Below, one piece after another: positions 13,641 to 20,996 of a DNA stretch of 24,119 nucleotides. The translations under genes were made by a program, and so were the position numbers. The notes below the pieces were generated by a model. The model ran no database searches, had not been told where the DNA came from, and was given only the letters and a program-made list of their open reading frames with translations. The DNA is from an uncultured Flavobacteriales bacterium (GTDB lineage Bacteria > Bacteroidota > Bacteroidia > Flavobacteriales_D > Crocinitomicaceae): assembly GCA_903879765.1 (NCBI GenBank), contig CAIRMS010000216.1:1-24119 (forward strand). Direction: 5' to 3'. How positions within the stretch are numbered: the stretch's first letter is position 1; each line of letters starts with the position of its first letter.

Positions 13641-15083
13641 TTATTCAACGATTACACGTGATGTAGAAGTTCCGTTTTCAGAACGAACGATCACTGTGTA
13701 CATTCCTTGAACAAGGTCAGCAACAGTTACATGAGTTGTACCAGTTACTTTGCGAACTGATTTTCCGCTTAAGTCAACTAATTCAATCTCTGTGATTTTA
13801 TCAGCAGATACGATGTTGAAAGATGTTTGAGCTGGATTCGGCATTAATGTGAATGTAGCTGCTACATTTTCATTCAAACCACTAACACAAGCAACACAGC
13901 TTTCGTAACATACAACACCTAGGTCAGCAGCACCAGCAACTGTGTAAACACGGTTAGTGAATCCACCTGTTGTGATTGTACATGTTTCACCTCCAACAAA
14001 CTGCTCAGAAGCGTTCCATCCGTCTAATGTAAATTTGTACTCGATTGTTCCGTTAGGCAATGGTAAAGTAACATCCCAAACTCCATCTAAGTTTGCGTCA
14101 GTCATTGGATTAGAAGTTCCGTTCCATCCGTTGAATGTACCGTTGATGAAGACACCTGTAAACGCCGCTCCAGTGTAGTTATTCATATCTACTTTGAACG
14201 TAACGTTAGCTGTACAAACTGAACAACTTTCGTAACATACAGCTCCTAAGTTAGCGTCCCCTGCAACTGTGTAAGAACGATTAGTGAAACCACCATTCGT
14301 TACTGTACATGTTTCACCACCAGCAAATTGCTCAGAGTTTGTCCAGTTGTCTAATGAGAATTTGTATTCGATCGCTCCTGGGTTAATAGGTAAAGTTACT
14401 TCCCAAATTCCGTCTGCGTTCGCATCTGTCATCGGGTTAGCGTTACCACTCCAGTTATTGAAAGTACCACTCACATAAACCGTGTTAAAAGCTGCTCCAG
14501 TGTAGTTATTCATGTTCACTTGGAACGTGATTAATGGCGTTGCTGCTTGAATAATTTGTGTTTTTTGGTAGGTAAACTGCCAAAATCCAGGCCCAAAATT
14601 GATCGTTGCTGTCATAGTATTTCCTCCATTAGAGAAAGCTACGTCATACGTGATACTTGATGCAGCGTTTGCTGGGTTATTAATTTCAGCACCATTGATT
14701 ACTTTTGCTAATCCAATATGAGCACCAAGACCATTGACAGTCAATGTACCTGCTGTTGCATCAAAGTTGTAAGACTCTTGTCCACCTACATGTGGAGCTA
14801 AAGTAGCGCCACAAGCTTCAGGATTTGCACCTTGCCATCCTTCTAACCAAGTGTTTCCATCCATGTAATGCGTCATGATACCACCTTGTTCAAATTTGAT
14901 GGAATCATCAAATAAACAAGCACGGGTAGTTAAATCTCCTGTTGAATTAGACCACCAAGAAGTATTTCCTAATGAAGGTCCAACGCCTAGTGCTCCAGCT
15001 ACTGGAGCTAGTTTCCATGTTCCTTCAATTTGGGCGTTCAATCCAAAGAAAGGAAGAAGGAATAAAATGTAAAGTTTTTTCAT
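13641..15083 (-). CDS. T9SS-secreted glycan-binding protein with two tandem CBM-like repeats
   Basis: 480 residues. Layout: signal peptide (1-17, ending GLNA), an N-terminal domain (19-175) with GTWKLAP, GVGP, WWS, CLFDDSIKF and TWLEGWQG, two near-identical ~106-residue repeats (185-290 and 294-399), and a T9SS type A sorting domain (about 408-480, MPNPAQTSFNIVS...GMYTVIV). Each repeat runs from a TFxVxMNNYTGAAF strand through a GTFNxW starch/glycogen-binding-like core (NPMTDANxDGxWxVTLPL, IEYKF) to a Cys pair region CYESC. The cores resemble CBM20/48-type folds. The N-terminal domain aligns by eye with the C-terminal half of the PKD lipoprotein at 18661-19512. No catalytic motif is present, so the likely role is extracellular or surface glycan capture. 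It has its own promoter and terminator and follows the GH3 gene by 148 bases. Confidence 0.85.
   Translation of the reverse strand: MKKLYILFLLPFFGLNAQIEGTWKLAPVAGALGVGPSLGNTSWWSNSTGDLTTRACLFDDSIKFEQGGIMTHYMDGNTWLEGWQGANPEACGATLAPHVGGQESYNFDATAGTLTVNGLGAHIGLAKVINGAEINNPANAASSITYDVAFSNGGNTMTATINFGPGFWQFTYQKTQIIQAATPLITFQVNMNNYTGAAFNTVYVSGTFNNWSGNANPMTDANADGIWEVTLPINPGAIEYKFSLDNWTNSEQFAGGETCTVTNGGFTNRSYTVAGDANLGAVCYESCSVCTANVTFKVDMNNYTGAAFTGVFINGTFNGWNGTSNPMTDANLDGVWDVTLPLPNGTIEYKFTLDGWNASEQFVGGETCTITTGGFTNRVYTVAGAADLGVVCYESCVACVSGLNENVAATFTLMPNPAQTSFNIVSADKITEIELVDLSGKSVRKVTGTTHVTVADLVQGMYTVIVRSENGTSTSRVIVE
13887..14204 (-). repeat. Second in-frame CBM-like repeat (residues 294-399)
   Basis: One of two 318-base tandem units within the T9SS gene. 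It opens with TFKVDMNNYTGAAF and ends with CYESCVAC. It shares long identical peptide blocks with the other copy (MNNYTGAAF, NPMTDAN, GGETCT, GGFTNR, YTVAG, VCYESC), showing duplication of a whole module. Confidence 0.85.
14214..14531 (-). repeat. First in-frame CBM-like repeat (residues 185-290)
   Basis: The other 318-base unit, opening TFQVNMNNYTGAAF and ending CYESCSVC. Three residues separate it from the second unit. The two copies are diverged enough at third positions to suggest an old duplication, but are still close enough for unequal recombination. Confidence 0.85.
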
Positions 15084-15111
15084 GTTTTTTAATAATTAAA
15101 GGTTTATAATT

Positions 15112-15119
15112 CAAAAATA
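15112..15119 (-). promoter_or_regulatory. -7 element of the T9SS carbohydrate-binding gene
   Basis: TATTTTTG on the minus strand matches TAnnTTTG and leaves an AT-rich leader of about 25 bases before the ATG at 15083. No TTG is found at -33; that position is instead occupied by the palindrome at 15125-15138, which fits an activator- or repressor-controlled promoter. Confidence 0.5.
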
Positions 15120-15124
15120 GTTGA

Positions 15125-15138
15125 TTTTCATGTGAAAA
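15125..15138. promoter_or_regulatory. Small palindrome upstream of the -7 element (possible operator)
   Basis: TTTTC-ATGT-GAAAA, a perfect dyad 5 bases upstream of the -7 element of the T9SS gene, where a -33 box would be expected. A regulator site is an inference from position only. Confidence 0.3.
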
Positions 15139-15154
15139 CCGAAACTAATATAGT

Positions 15155-15191
15155 AAAAAATACAATAAGGACGAAAAAATATATTGTATTT
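15155..15191 (-). terminator. AT-rich hairpin after the GH3 gene (weak terminator or processing site)
   Basis: On the minus strand AAATACAATA (15182-15191) pairs perfectly over 10 bp with TATTGTATTT (15158-15167) across a 14-base loop, followed by more T. It starts 40 bases after the GH3 stop. The stem is all A/T except one pair, so termination would be partial; it may instead protect the 3' end of the glycan-locus mRNA. Confidence 0.45.
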
Positions 15192-15231
15192 AGCTTCTAA
15201 ACAAAGCATTATCGAAAATGTTCGCGGTAGT

Positions 15232-17535
15232 TTATTTCTTTTTATAGCTTAATTTCTTGCTTAAATTTCCCGTTCTAATGGTAAATCCGCCTTCCTCTAT
15301 TATAAATTCCCCCGTTTTTCCGACGAATTGAAAATCTTTCAAGTTTAAATAGAATGTTTTACTTACTTCTGATTTTGCTGGAACCTCGATTTTAACGAAG
15401 CGTTTTAACGATTTACCGGTTGGAATTAAACTAGCGTAATCATCACTCACATAAAGTTGAATTACTTCTTTCCCTGCGATTGAACTGTTGTTTTTTAATG
15501 TAACGGTTACCGCGATGCTATCATTGTCTGAAAACGTTTCTTGACTCAATGTCAGTCCTGTATATTCAAAGTCCGAATAGTTGAGACCAAAACCAAAATC
15601 CCATTCCGGATTGTATGCAGAGAAATCTCCCGATTTTGATCGATCTACACTTTTTGGATGATCGTAAAATTCAATAACACCATCAAATTTAGGGTAGGTG
15701 TAAGGAAGTTTACCACTAAAGTTCTTGTCTCCATAGATTAACGATACTAAAGCTTCTGCACCGTAATTTCCGGGTAAATACGCTTGGATGATTCCTGAAG
15801 CTCCAGAAACGATGTCGTGAATAATGCGTGGTCTTCCTTCAAGGAGAACAAGTATTACTTTTTTGTTTTGCTCGTAGGCGATTTGAGCAAGAATTCGCTG
15901 TTCCGAATTAAGATTTAAGGAAAGTATGTCTCCTGGTTTTTCTGTAGCAGGAAGCTCCCCTAAACATAAAACGACAACATCTGCTAACTTTATTTTGTCT
16001 TTGTAGTCGGTTAAATTAACGTATCGGGTTTTTTCAAAACCACCTTCAGCATATAATTCTGCGCCTTGAGAAAACAAGCAATTTTCTTTTCCTAATTTCT
16101 TTTCAAATGCTTGCTTAACAGTTAAACACCCGCTTGTATTATAGGCAGTATCCACTCCCTGCCACGTATGTGTCCAAGCACCGTTAAGGTAAATCATGTT
16201 GTTTGACGTTGGACCTGCAATCAATACTTTTTGATTGGTTTTCAAAGGTAAAACGCTGTTTTCATTTTTCACTAAGGTAATCGATTCAAGCGCCGCATTC
16301 AGGGATGCTTGTTGAAATTCAGCACTGCCAAATTTTGGATAGTTCTCGAATGTTGGAACAGGTCTTTCAAATAATCCCAATCTTTCTTTTACACGCAAAA
16401 TTCTGCGAACCGCGTCATCCAATCGATCCATGGAAATTTCACCTGATTTTACGGCATTCACCATGATGGTGCAATATTCTTTGTACTGTGGACTTAATGG
16501 AACCATGCTCATATCAACACCTGCATTGAACGCTTGTACATAGGCATCTGCTAAACTTGGGGATGTGGAGTGAACGGTATGCAACATGATAAAGTCTTCC
16601 CAATCGGAAACAGCAAATCCTTCGAATCCCCATTCTTCTTTTAGCGTTTCGGTAATTAAGTGATGATTGATGTGTCCAGGAATCCCGTTTACAGCACCAC
16701 TGTTGATCATGACAGTTAGCGCGCCCTGTTCAACTGCTGCCTTGAAGGACGGCAAGTACAATTCTTTCATGTATTTCTCAGGAATCCATGCTGGCGTTCG
16801 ATCGCGACCACTGTTCGCTGCGCTGTAGCCAACAAAATGTTTCATACAAGACGCTACATGGTATTCGTCTGGTGTTGTTCCACCTTGATAGCCATCAATT
16901 ATCGCAGATCCCATTTGTGAGATTAGGTATGGATCCTCGCCAAGAGTTTCAAAGGTACGAGACCACAATGGTTGTCTTCCTAAATCAAGTACTGGAGAAA
17001 AGTTCCAAGGAATTCCGGATGCCCTTGTTTCGTATGCGGTAATTTCACCGAAGGTTTTAGCCAGTGCTGGATTCCAAGTTGCTGCTAATGCAATTTCTTG
17101 CGGAAACAAAGTTGCCCCAACGGTGTAATTCACCCCATGAATCGCATCAATTCCATAAATCACTGGAATCTTGGTTTTACCCGTAGTGTAGGAATTTTGT
17201 ACGGCAGGTATGATGCCTTTCCATTCTGCCAAACTAAGAGTGTGTGAACCAACATTTAGCACAGATCCAACATGGTACTTAAGTATTGCTTCGTTTAGTT
17301 TTGCGGTATCAATCGTTGCAGGAATGCGTGTTGCTCCTTTTGCATCTGTTTGCGAGATGACGTCCAACGTAATTTGACAAGTTTGTCCTACCTTTTCCTC
17401 AATGGACATTTGTGCAATGCGCACATTCAATTCCTTATTTTCAGAGCTTGCTTGTGCTGTGGTGATAGACTGAGCGCTTTTACATGAAAACAATAGCAAA
17501 AGCATGCCACTGAAGTAGTAGAATAAATTTTTCAT
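15232..17535 (-). CDS. bglX: Glycoside hydrolase family 3 beta-glucosidase, lipoprotein
   Basis: 767 residues, BglX-like, expected to remove glucose from the non-reducing end of beta-gluco-oligosaccharides. Parts in order: signal peptide with lipobox (LLFSC, Cys18), the GH3 TIM-barrel domain (about 35-390), the alpha/beta sandwich (about 405-620) and a C-terminal fibronectin-III-like domain (about 670-760). The nucleophile is Asp311 in GFAVSDWEDF. Substrate-binding motifs GEDPYL (199-204), KHFVGYSAANSGRD (232-245) and the barrel opening GIDAIHG (128-134) are all intact. Lipidation puts it in the periplasm or at the outer membrane. It follows the GH16 gene by 23 bases, so it is the last enzyme of the SusCD operon. 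Context points to laminarin-type beta-1,3-glucan products. Confidence 0.94.
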   Translation of the reverse strand: MKNLFYYFSGMLLLLFSCKSAQSITTAQASSENKELNVRIAQMSIEEKVGQTCQITLDVISQTDAKGATRIPATIDTAKLNEAILKYHVGSVLNVGSHTLSLAEWKGIIPAVQNSYTTGKTKIPVIYGIDAIHGVNYTVGATLFPQEIALAATWNPALAKTFGEITAYETRASGIPWNFSPVLDLGRQPLWSRTFETLGEDPYLISQMGSAIIDGYQGGTTPDEYHVASCMKHFVGYSAANSGRDRTPAWIPEKYMKELYLPSFKAAVEQGALTVMINSGAVNGIPGHINHHLITETLKEEWGFEGFAVSDWEDFIMLHTVHSTSPSLADAYVQAFNAGVDMSMVPLSPQYKEYCTIMVNAVKSGEISMDRLDDAVRRILRVKERLGLFERPVPTFENYPKFGSAEFQQASLNAALESITLVKNENSVLPLKTNQKVLIAGPTSNNMIYLNGAWTHTWQGVDTAYNTSGCLTVKQAFEKKLGKENCLFSQGAELYAEGGFEKTRYVNLTDYKDKIKLADVVVLCLGELPATEKPGDILSLNLNSEQRILAQIAYEQNKKVILVLLEGRPRIIHDIVSGASGIIQAYLPGNYGAEALVSLIYGDKNFSGKLPYTYPKFDGVIEFYDHPKSVDRSKSGDFSAYNPEWDFGFGLNYSDFEYTGLTLSQETFSDNDSIAVTVTLKNNSSIAGKEVIQLYVSDDYASLIPTGKSLKRFVKIEVPAKSEVSKTFYLNLKDFQFVGKTGEFIIEEGGFTIRTGNLSKKLSYKKK

Positions 17536-17558
17536 AATGGTTTTATTTTTTGAACGGA

Positions 17559-18656
17559 TTATTGAAACACGCGAACGTAGTCAACATACATGGTCTGAGG
17601 GAAAACAGTGGTAGCATTTGGATTTCCTGGCCAGTTTCCGCCCACAGCGACATTGAAAATCAAAAAGAATTTCTCTTTAAATTCACTGAGGTTTGCGGGA
17701 GTAATATTGAGTGTATTATAAACGATATCATCTCTCAGCCAAGTGATGCTATTTTGATTCCAGACAATGGAGAACACGTGAAATTCATCTGCATATTTTC
17801 CAGAAGCTAAAGTGGTGCTATTTCCGTATTGTGCATGCGCTCCATTTTCACTCCAGTGTGCTGTTCCATGAACGGTGCGGTCATTTGCTCCAGCTCCGCC
17901 AATCAATTCCATCACATCAATTTCTCCACAAGCAGGCCATCCAACAGTGGTAATATTGTCACCTAACATCCACAATGCCGGCCATATTCCTTGTCCATAA
18001 GGAACAGCTGCACGAATATCAATGCGTCCGTATTTCCATGATTTAATTCCTTGGGTTTTCATCCGCGTGGATGTATACAATTGTGAATTAAACGGTTGGT
18101 TTTTTGCTGTGATTTCTAAATATCCTCCGTTGAGGGTATAATTTTGGTTGGTGTAATACTGTAATTCATTGTTACCCCATCCACCGCTTCCGGTTCCGAT
18201 ATCAAAAGTCCAATCGGGCGATAAGCTTGTTCCGTTAAATTCGTCGCTCCAAACAAGTAAATAGTTAGCATAGGAATTTGGCGTGCTGTATCCGGTTGTT
18301 GGTGCGCCAGAAGTACTTCCACCTGTGACAGTCACAGTGACGTTTTCTATTTTCTGTATAAAGTCAGTGTACGTGGTATGAGCACAGGTTTTAATCGAAT
18401 ATGTTCCGGATGCTGTATAGGTATGAGCAGCGTGTCCATCTGTTGTCTCAACTACCGTTGAATCATTATTATGATAAAAGGTAACGGTGTAGAAATTTGC
18501 GTTTTCCGCTGTAGCATGTACGTCAACTAAAGCGCCTGTAGTCGTGATAGATGTCGCCAAATTTGTTGGCAAGGTAACAACTGGTGGCTTGGTTTTATCG
18601 CATCCTGCAAGTCCAGCAAAAACGAAAATAATAAGGTGATGAATGCTCATAATCAT
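17559..18656 (-). CDS. GH16 endo-beta-glucanase (laminarinase-like) lipoprotein with Ig/PKD-like domain
   Basis: 365 residues. Signal peptide and lipobox (LAGC, Cys19), an Ig/PKD-like beta domain (about 25-110), a Ser/Thr/Gly linker, then the GH16 jelly-roll (about 130-365). The GH16 signature is complete, GEIDVMELIG, with nucleophile Glu245, helper Asp247 and acid/base Glu250; the extra Met between Asp and Glu marks the beta-bulge group that includes laminarinases and lichenases rather than kappa-carrageenases with other loops. VWSDEFNGTSL and WGNNELQYYT are classical laminarinase segments. The enzyme would cut beta-1,3(-1,4)-glucan at the cell surface. It lies 4 bases after the PKD gene stop and is clearly co-transcribed. 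A second ATG is two codons in (MIM start), so the start is uncertain by two residues. Confidence 0.94.
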   Translation of the reverse strand: MIMSIHHLIIFVFAGLAGCDKTKPPVVTLPTNLATSITTTGALVDVHATAENANFYTVTFYHNNDSTVVETTDGHAAHTYTASGTYSIKTCAHTTYTDFIQKIENVTVTVTGGSTSGAPTTGYSTPNSYANYLLVWSDEFNGTSLSPDWTFDIGTGSGGWGNNELQYYTNQNYTLNGGYLEITAKNQPFNSQLYTSTRMKTQGIKSWKYGRIDIRAAVPYGQGIWPALWMLGDNITTVGWPACGEIDVMELIGGAGANDRTVHGTAHWSENGAHAQYGNSTTLASGKYADEFHVFSIVWNQNSITWLRDDIVYNTLNITPANLSEFKEKFFLIFNVAVGGNWPGNPNATTVFPQTMYVDYVRVFQ

Positions 18657-18660
18657 TATT

Positions 18661-19512
18661 TTATTCAGTTTTCAGGCGCAAATACCAATTGAAACCGCCT
18701 GCATGATGTTTGTACTGTAAAGATAGGGTAGAGTCGGTGATATCCAATATTCTGTAGGTATTAACTCCAGTATAGAATCCCATAAATGCATTGTTGGAAA
18801 TGGTGATGGTAGTCTCAGCATTTTCAAGTAAGGTCCAAGACTCATTCATTTGGTCATCATATGGAGCAGTGAAATCTCCAAGGTTTTGAAATGATCCAGG
18901 GAAATTTGCAGAAAGCGAATTGTGCACGTATACATCTCCATTATTGATCATGTCGAATTTGAATCCGTTTAAGTGGAATACGTATTTATCTCCGTATAAT
19001 CCGGCACCGGACTTGTCTAATCCACCTGCAGACCACCATTCTGGAATATCTCCTAATGGACTAATTGGATCAGGACCAACACCCATGTGTCCATCTGCAG
19101 TGGAATCAATGACCCAAGTTTTATATCCAGGACCATTAATTCCTCCTGTTAACATGATGAAAATTGGATTATTTAAAAGTCCAAGGTTATCTTGAGCAAT
19201 GGTTATTTGTTGAGACGAACTTTTACTTCCTCCTGAGGAAAATACGGTTAATTTCACGGTATAAGTCCCAGCATATGGATAAGGAGAATTTACTGTTGCT
19301 CCTTTTGCTTTCGTTCCATTACCGAAATCCCAAATACATTGAATGTTCGGATTATTGGCTGTGAACTCAATGATGTTCGCATTTCCAGCAGAAGCAGTAT
19401 AAGTAAAAGCTGCATCTGCATCAGTAGGTGCAGCGCCTAATTGCGGATTGTCTTTTTTACAAGCAAAAAGTAATGTTAAAATGCTTGCTGAAAATAGTAG
19501 TTTCATTTTCAT
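18661..19512 (-). CDS. PKD-domain surface glycan-binding lipoprotein (SusE/F position)
   Basis: 283 residues from ATG 19510-19512; the longer frame to 19548 overlaps susD and adds residues before the signal peptide. Lipobox LLFAC (Cys18), followed by KKDN; Lys/Asp/Asn-type residues after the Cys are typical of surface-exported Bacteroidota lipoproteins. A PKD domain (about 33-106, with WDFGNGT and YAGTYTVKLTV) precedes a C-terminal domain (119-283) marked by TWVIDS, GVGP, PEWWSAGG and YGDKYVFHLNG. PKD lipoproteins are standard in laminarin loci of marine Bacteroidota, for example in Gramella, where they sit directly after SusD. Role: hold glucan at the surface for the GH16 enzyme and SusCD. 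It has no catalytic motif. Its C-terminal domain recurs in the T9SS protein at 13641. Confidence 0.87.
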   Translation of the reverse strand: MKMKLLFSASILTLLFACKKDNPQLGAAPTDADAAFTYTASAGNANIIEFTANNPNIQCIWDFGNGTKAKGATVNSPYPYAGTYTVKLTVFSSGGSKSSSQQITIAQDNLGLLNNPIFIMLTGGINGPGYKTWVIDSTADGHMGVGPDPISPLGDIPEWWSAGGLDKSGAGLYGDKYVFHLNGFKFDMINNGDVYVHNSLSANFPGSFQNLGDFTAPYDDQMNESWTLLENAETTITISNNAFMGFYTGVNTYRILDITDSTLSLQYKHHAGGFNWYLRLKTE

Positions 19513-19523
19513 AACTCTAAATT

Positions 19524-20993
19524 TTAGTAACCTGGGTTTTGTGACCAATTTCCGCCTGTTAAATCAATTTCAACTTGAGGAATTGGGAATAATTCATGTT
19601 TACCTGTAACAAAGCCATCGATGTATGTAGCTGCTTGTCCTGTTCGAACTAAGTCGAAGAAACGCAATCCTTCTCCAGATAACTCGTAGCGACGCTCTCT
19701 GTAAATAACTTCAATTGAATTAACAGGAATTCCTGGAACACCAGCACGGCCTCTCACTTGGTTAACAAGTTGCTGTGCAGTTGATGTTTGTCCAAGTTGG
19801 TAATGAGCCTCAGCAGCCATTAAAAGCACGTCAGCATAGCGCATCACACGGTAATTTACTGGACTAGTTAAGTCATTGTCTGGTAAACCAATTTCACCTT
19901 GACGTTTGATGTATTTGTTGTTGTAGTATCCAGTGTGTCCACCAGCGCCTATAGCGTATGTAATTGAGGCTGGATTAGGTTGCGAAGCGATGAAAGCATC
20001 GATGTCTAAAACCGTTGCAGCGCGTCGACTGTCGATAGAACTGAAAGCATCGTACAATTCTTGCGTTGGTAAGTTGTAGCTGTTTCCATCTCCATATACA
20101 GGCCCATTGTACTGACGAATTCCTTGGAATCCAACAGCTGCATTTCCTTCAAGACAAATTAAACAGCCATAACTCCCACCTTCTAAACCAGTGTATTGAA
20201 CATCAAATACTGTTTCTGCATTGTTTTCATTGGCAACAGAAAAGAGGTCAGTGTAACTTGGAGTTAAACTGTAACTTCCAGAAGCAATAACTTCGTCAAA
20301 CGTTGCTGCTGCCTCCGTAAATTTATTTTGGTATAAGTAAACTTTTCCAAGGAATGACATAGCCGCCCATTTTGTTGCTCTCCCTTTTTGACTAGCAACA
20401 GGATTCAGTACTGCAGAAGCTTCTTGTAAATCTTTTTCAATCTGCGCGTATACTTCAGCTTTAGGCGAACGTTCAATTTGTAATGCTTCCTCAATACCGA
20501 TACGTTTGTCGATGATTAATGGAACATCTCCGAAGTATTTCACTAACTCAAAGTAGTAGTAAGCGCGTAAGAACTTCGCTTCTGCGATGATGTGTGCTTT
20601 ACCAGAAAAGTCGATGTTGTCTTTGTTTTCAAGGATGTAGTTAGCACGTGTTAATCCTGTGTAATTCCAACGAAAAACGTTTCTAAGTTCAACATTCACA
20701 CCACCGTGTGTCATGTCGTCTATCTGGTGTAATCCAGGTGAGTCATTGACACTTTCTCCACCAGCAATGGCATTGTCAGAAGCAATTTCTCCAATCCACA
20801 TGGTCAAGAAGGATGCTTGCAACATGTCATATGCACCAGTTAATGCACGGTCATAATCCTCCGGAGTTTGAAAGAAATTCTCCACATCTTGTGTGTATGG
20901 AGGATCAACAGAAAGAAACTTGTCACAAGCTGTTTGCGAAAGTGATAGGATAACAAGTCCTGTAAGTATCAGTGATTTTTGAATTAGTCTCAT
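19524..20993 (-). CDS. susD: SusD/RagB-family starch-binding-like outer-membrane lipoprotein
   Basis: 489 residues, the lid of the SusC channel that captures oligosaccharides at the cell surface. Signal peptide and lipobox (QTAC, Cys23), then the SusD N-terminal region (FLSVDPPYTQDVENFF, ALTGAYDML) with TPR-like helices (AEAKFLRAYYYFELVKYFGDVPL), and the C-terminal family block (YRVMRYADVLLMAAEAHYQLG, QVRGRAG, ERRYELSGEGLRFFDLVR), all at their usual places. Length and domain order are normal. The gene starts 3 bases after the SusC stop, giving the fixed susC-susD pair. Confidence 0.96.
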   Translation of the reverse strand: MRLIQKSLILTGLVILSLSQTACDKFLSVDPPYTQDVENFFQTPEDYDRALTGAYDMLQASFLTMWIGEIASDNAIAGGESVNDSPGLHQIDDMTHGGVNVELRNVFRWNYTGLTRANYILENKDNIDFSGKAHIIAEAKFLRAYYYFELVKYFGDVPLIIDKRIGIEEALQIERSPKAEVYAQIEKDLQEASAVLNPVASQKGRATKWAAMSFLGKVYLYQNKFTEAAATFDEVIASGSYSLTPSYTDLFSVANENNAETVFDVQYTGLEGGSYGCLICLEGNAAVGFQGIRQYNGPVYGDGNSYNLPTQELYDAFSSIDSRRAATVLDIDAFIASQPNPASITYAIGAGGHTGYYNNKYIKRQGEIGLPDNDLTSPVNYRVMRYADVLLMAAEAHYQLGQTSTAQQLVNQVRGRAGVPGIPVNSIEVIYRERRYELSGEGLRFFDLVRTGQAATYIDGFVTGKHELFPIPQVEIDLTGGNWSQNPGY

Positions 20994-20996
20994 CGT

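Noticed and set aside
13887..14531. CRISPR-like or mobile repeat
   Set aside because: The two long units are in-frame protein modules, not short spaced repeats, and no cas genes or transposase are present.
13957..15072. Plus-strand ORFs opposite the T9SS carbohydrate-binding gene
   Set aside because: They mirror the repeated codons of the real gene; their similarity to each other only reflects the tandem repeat.
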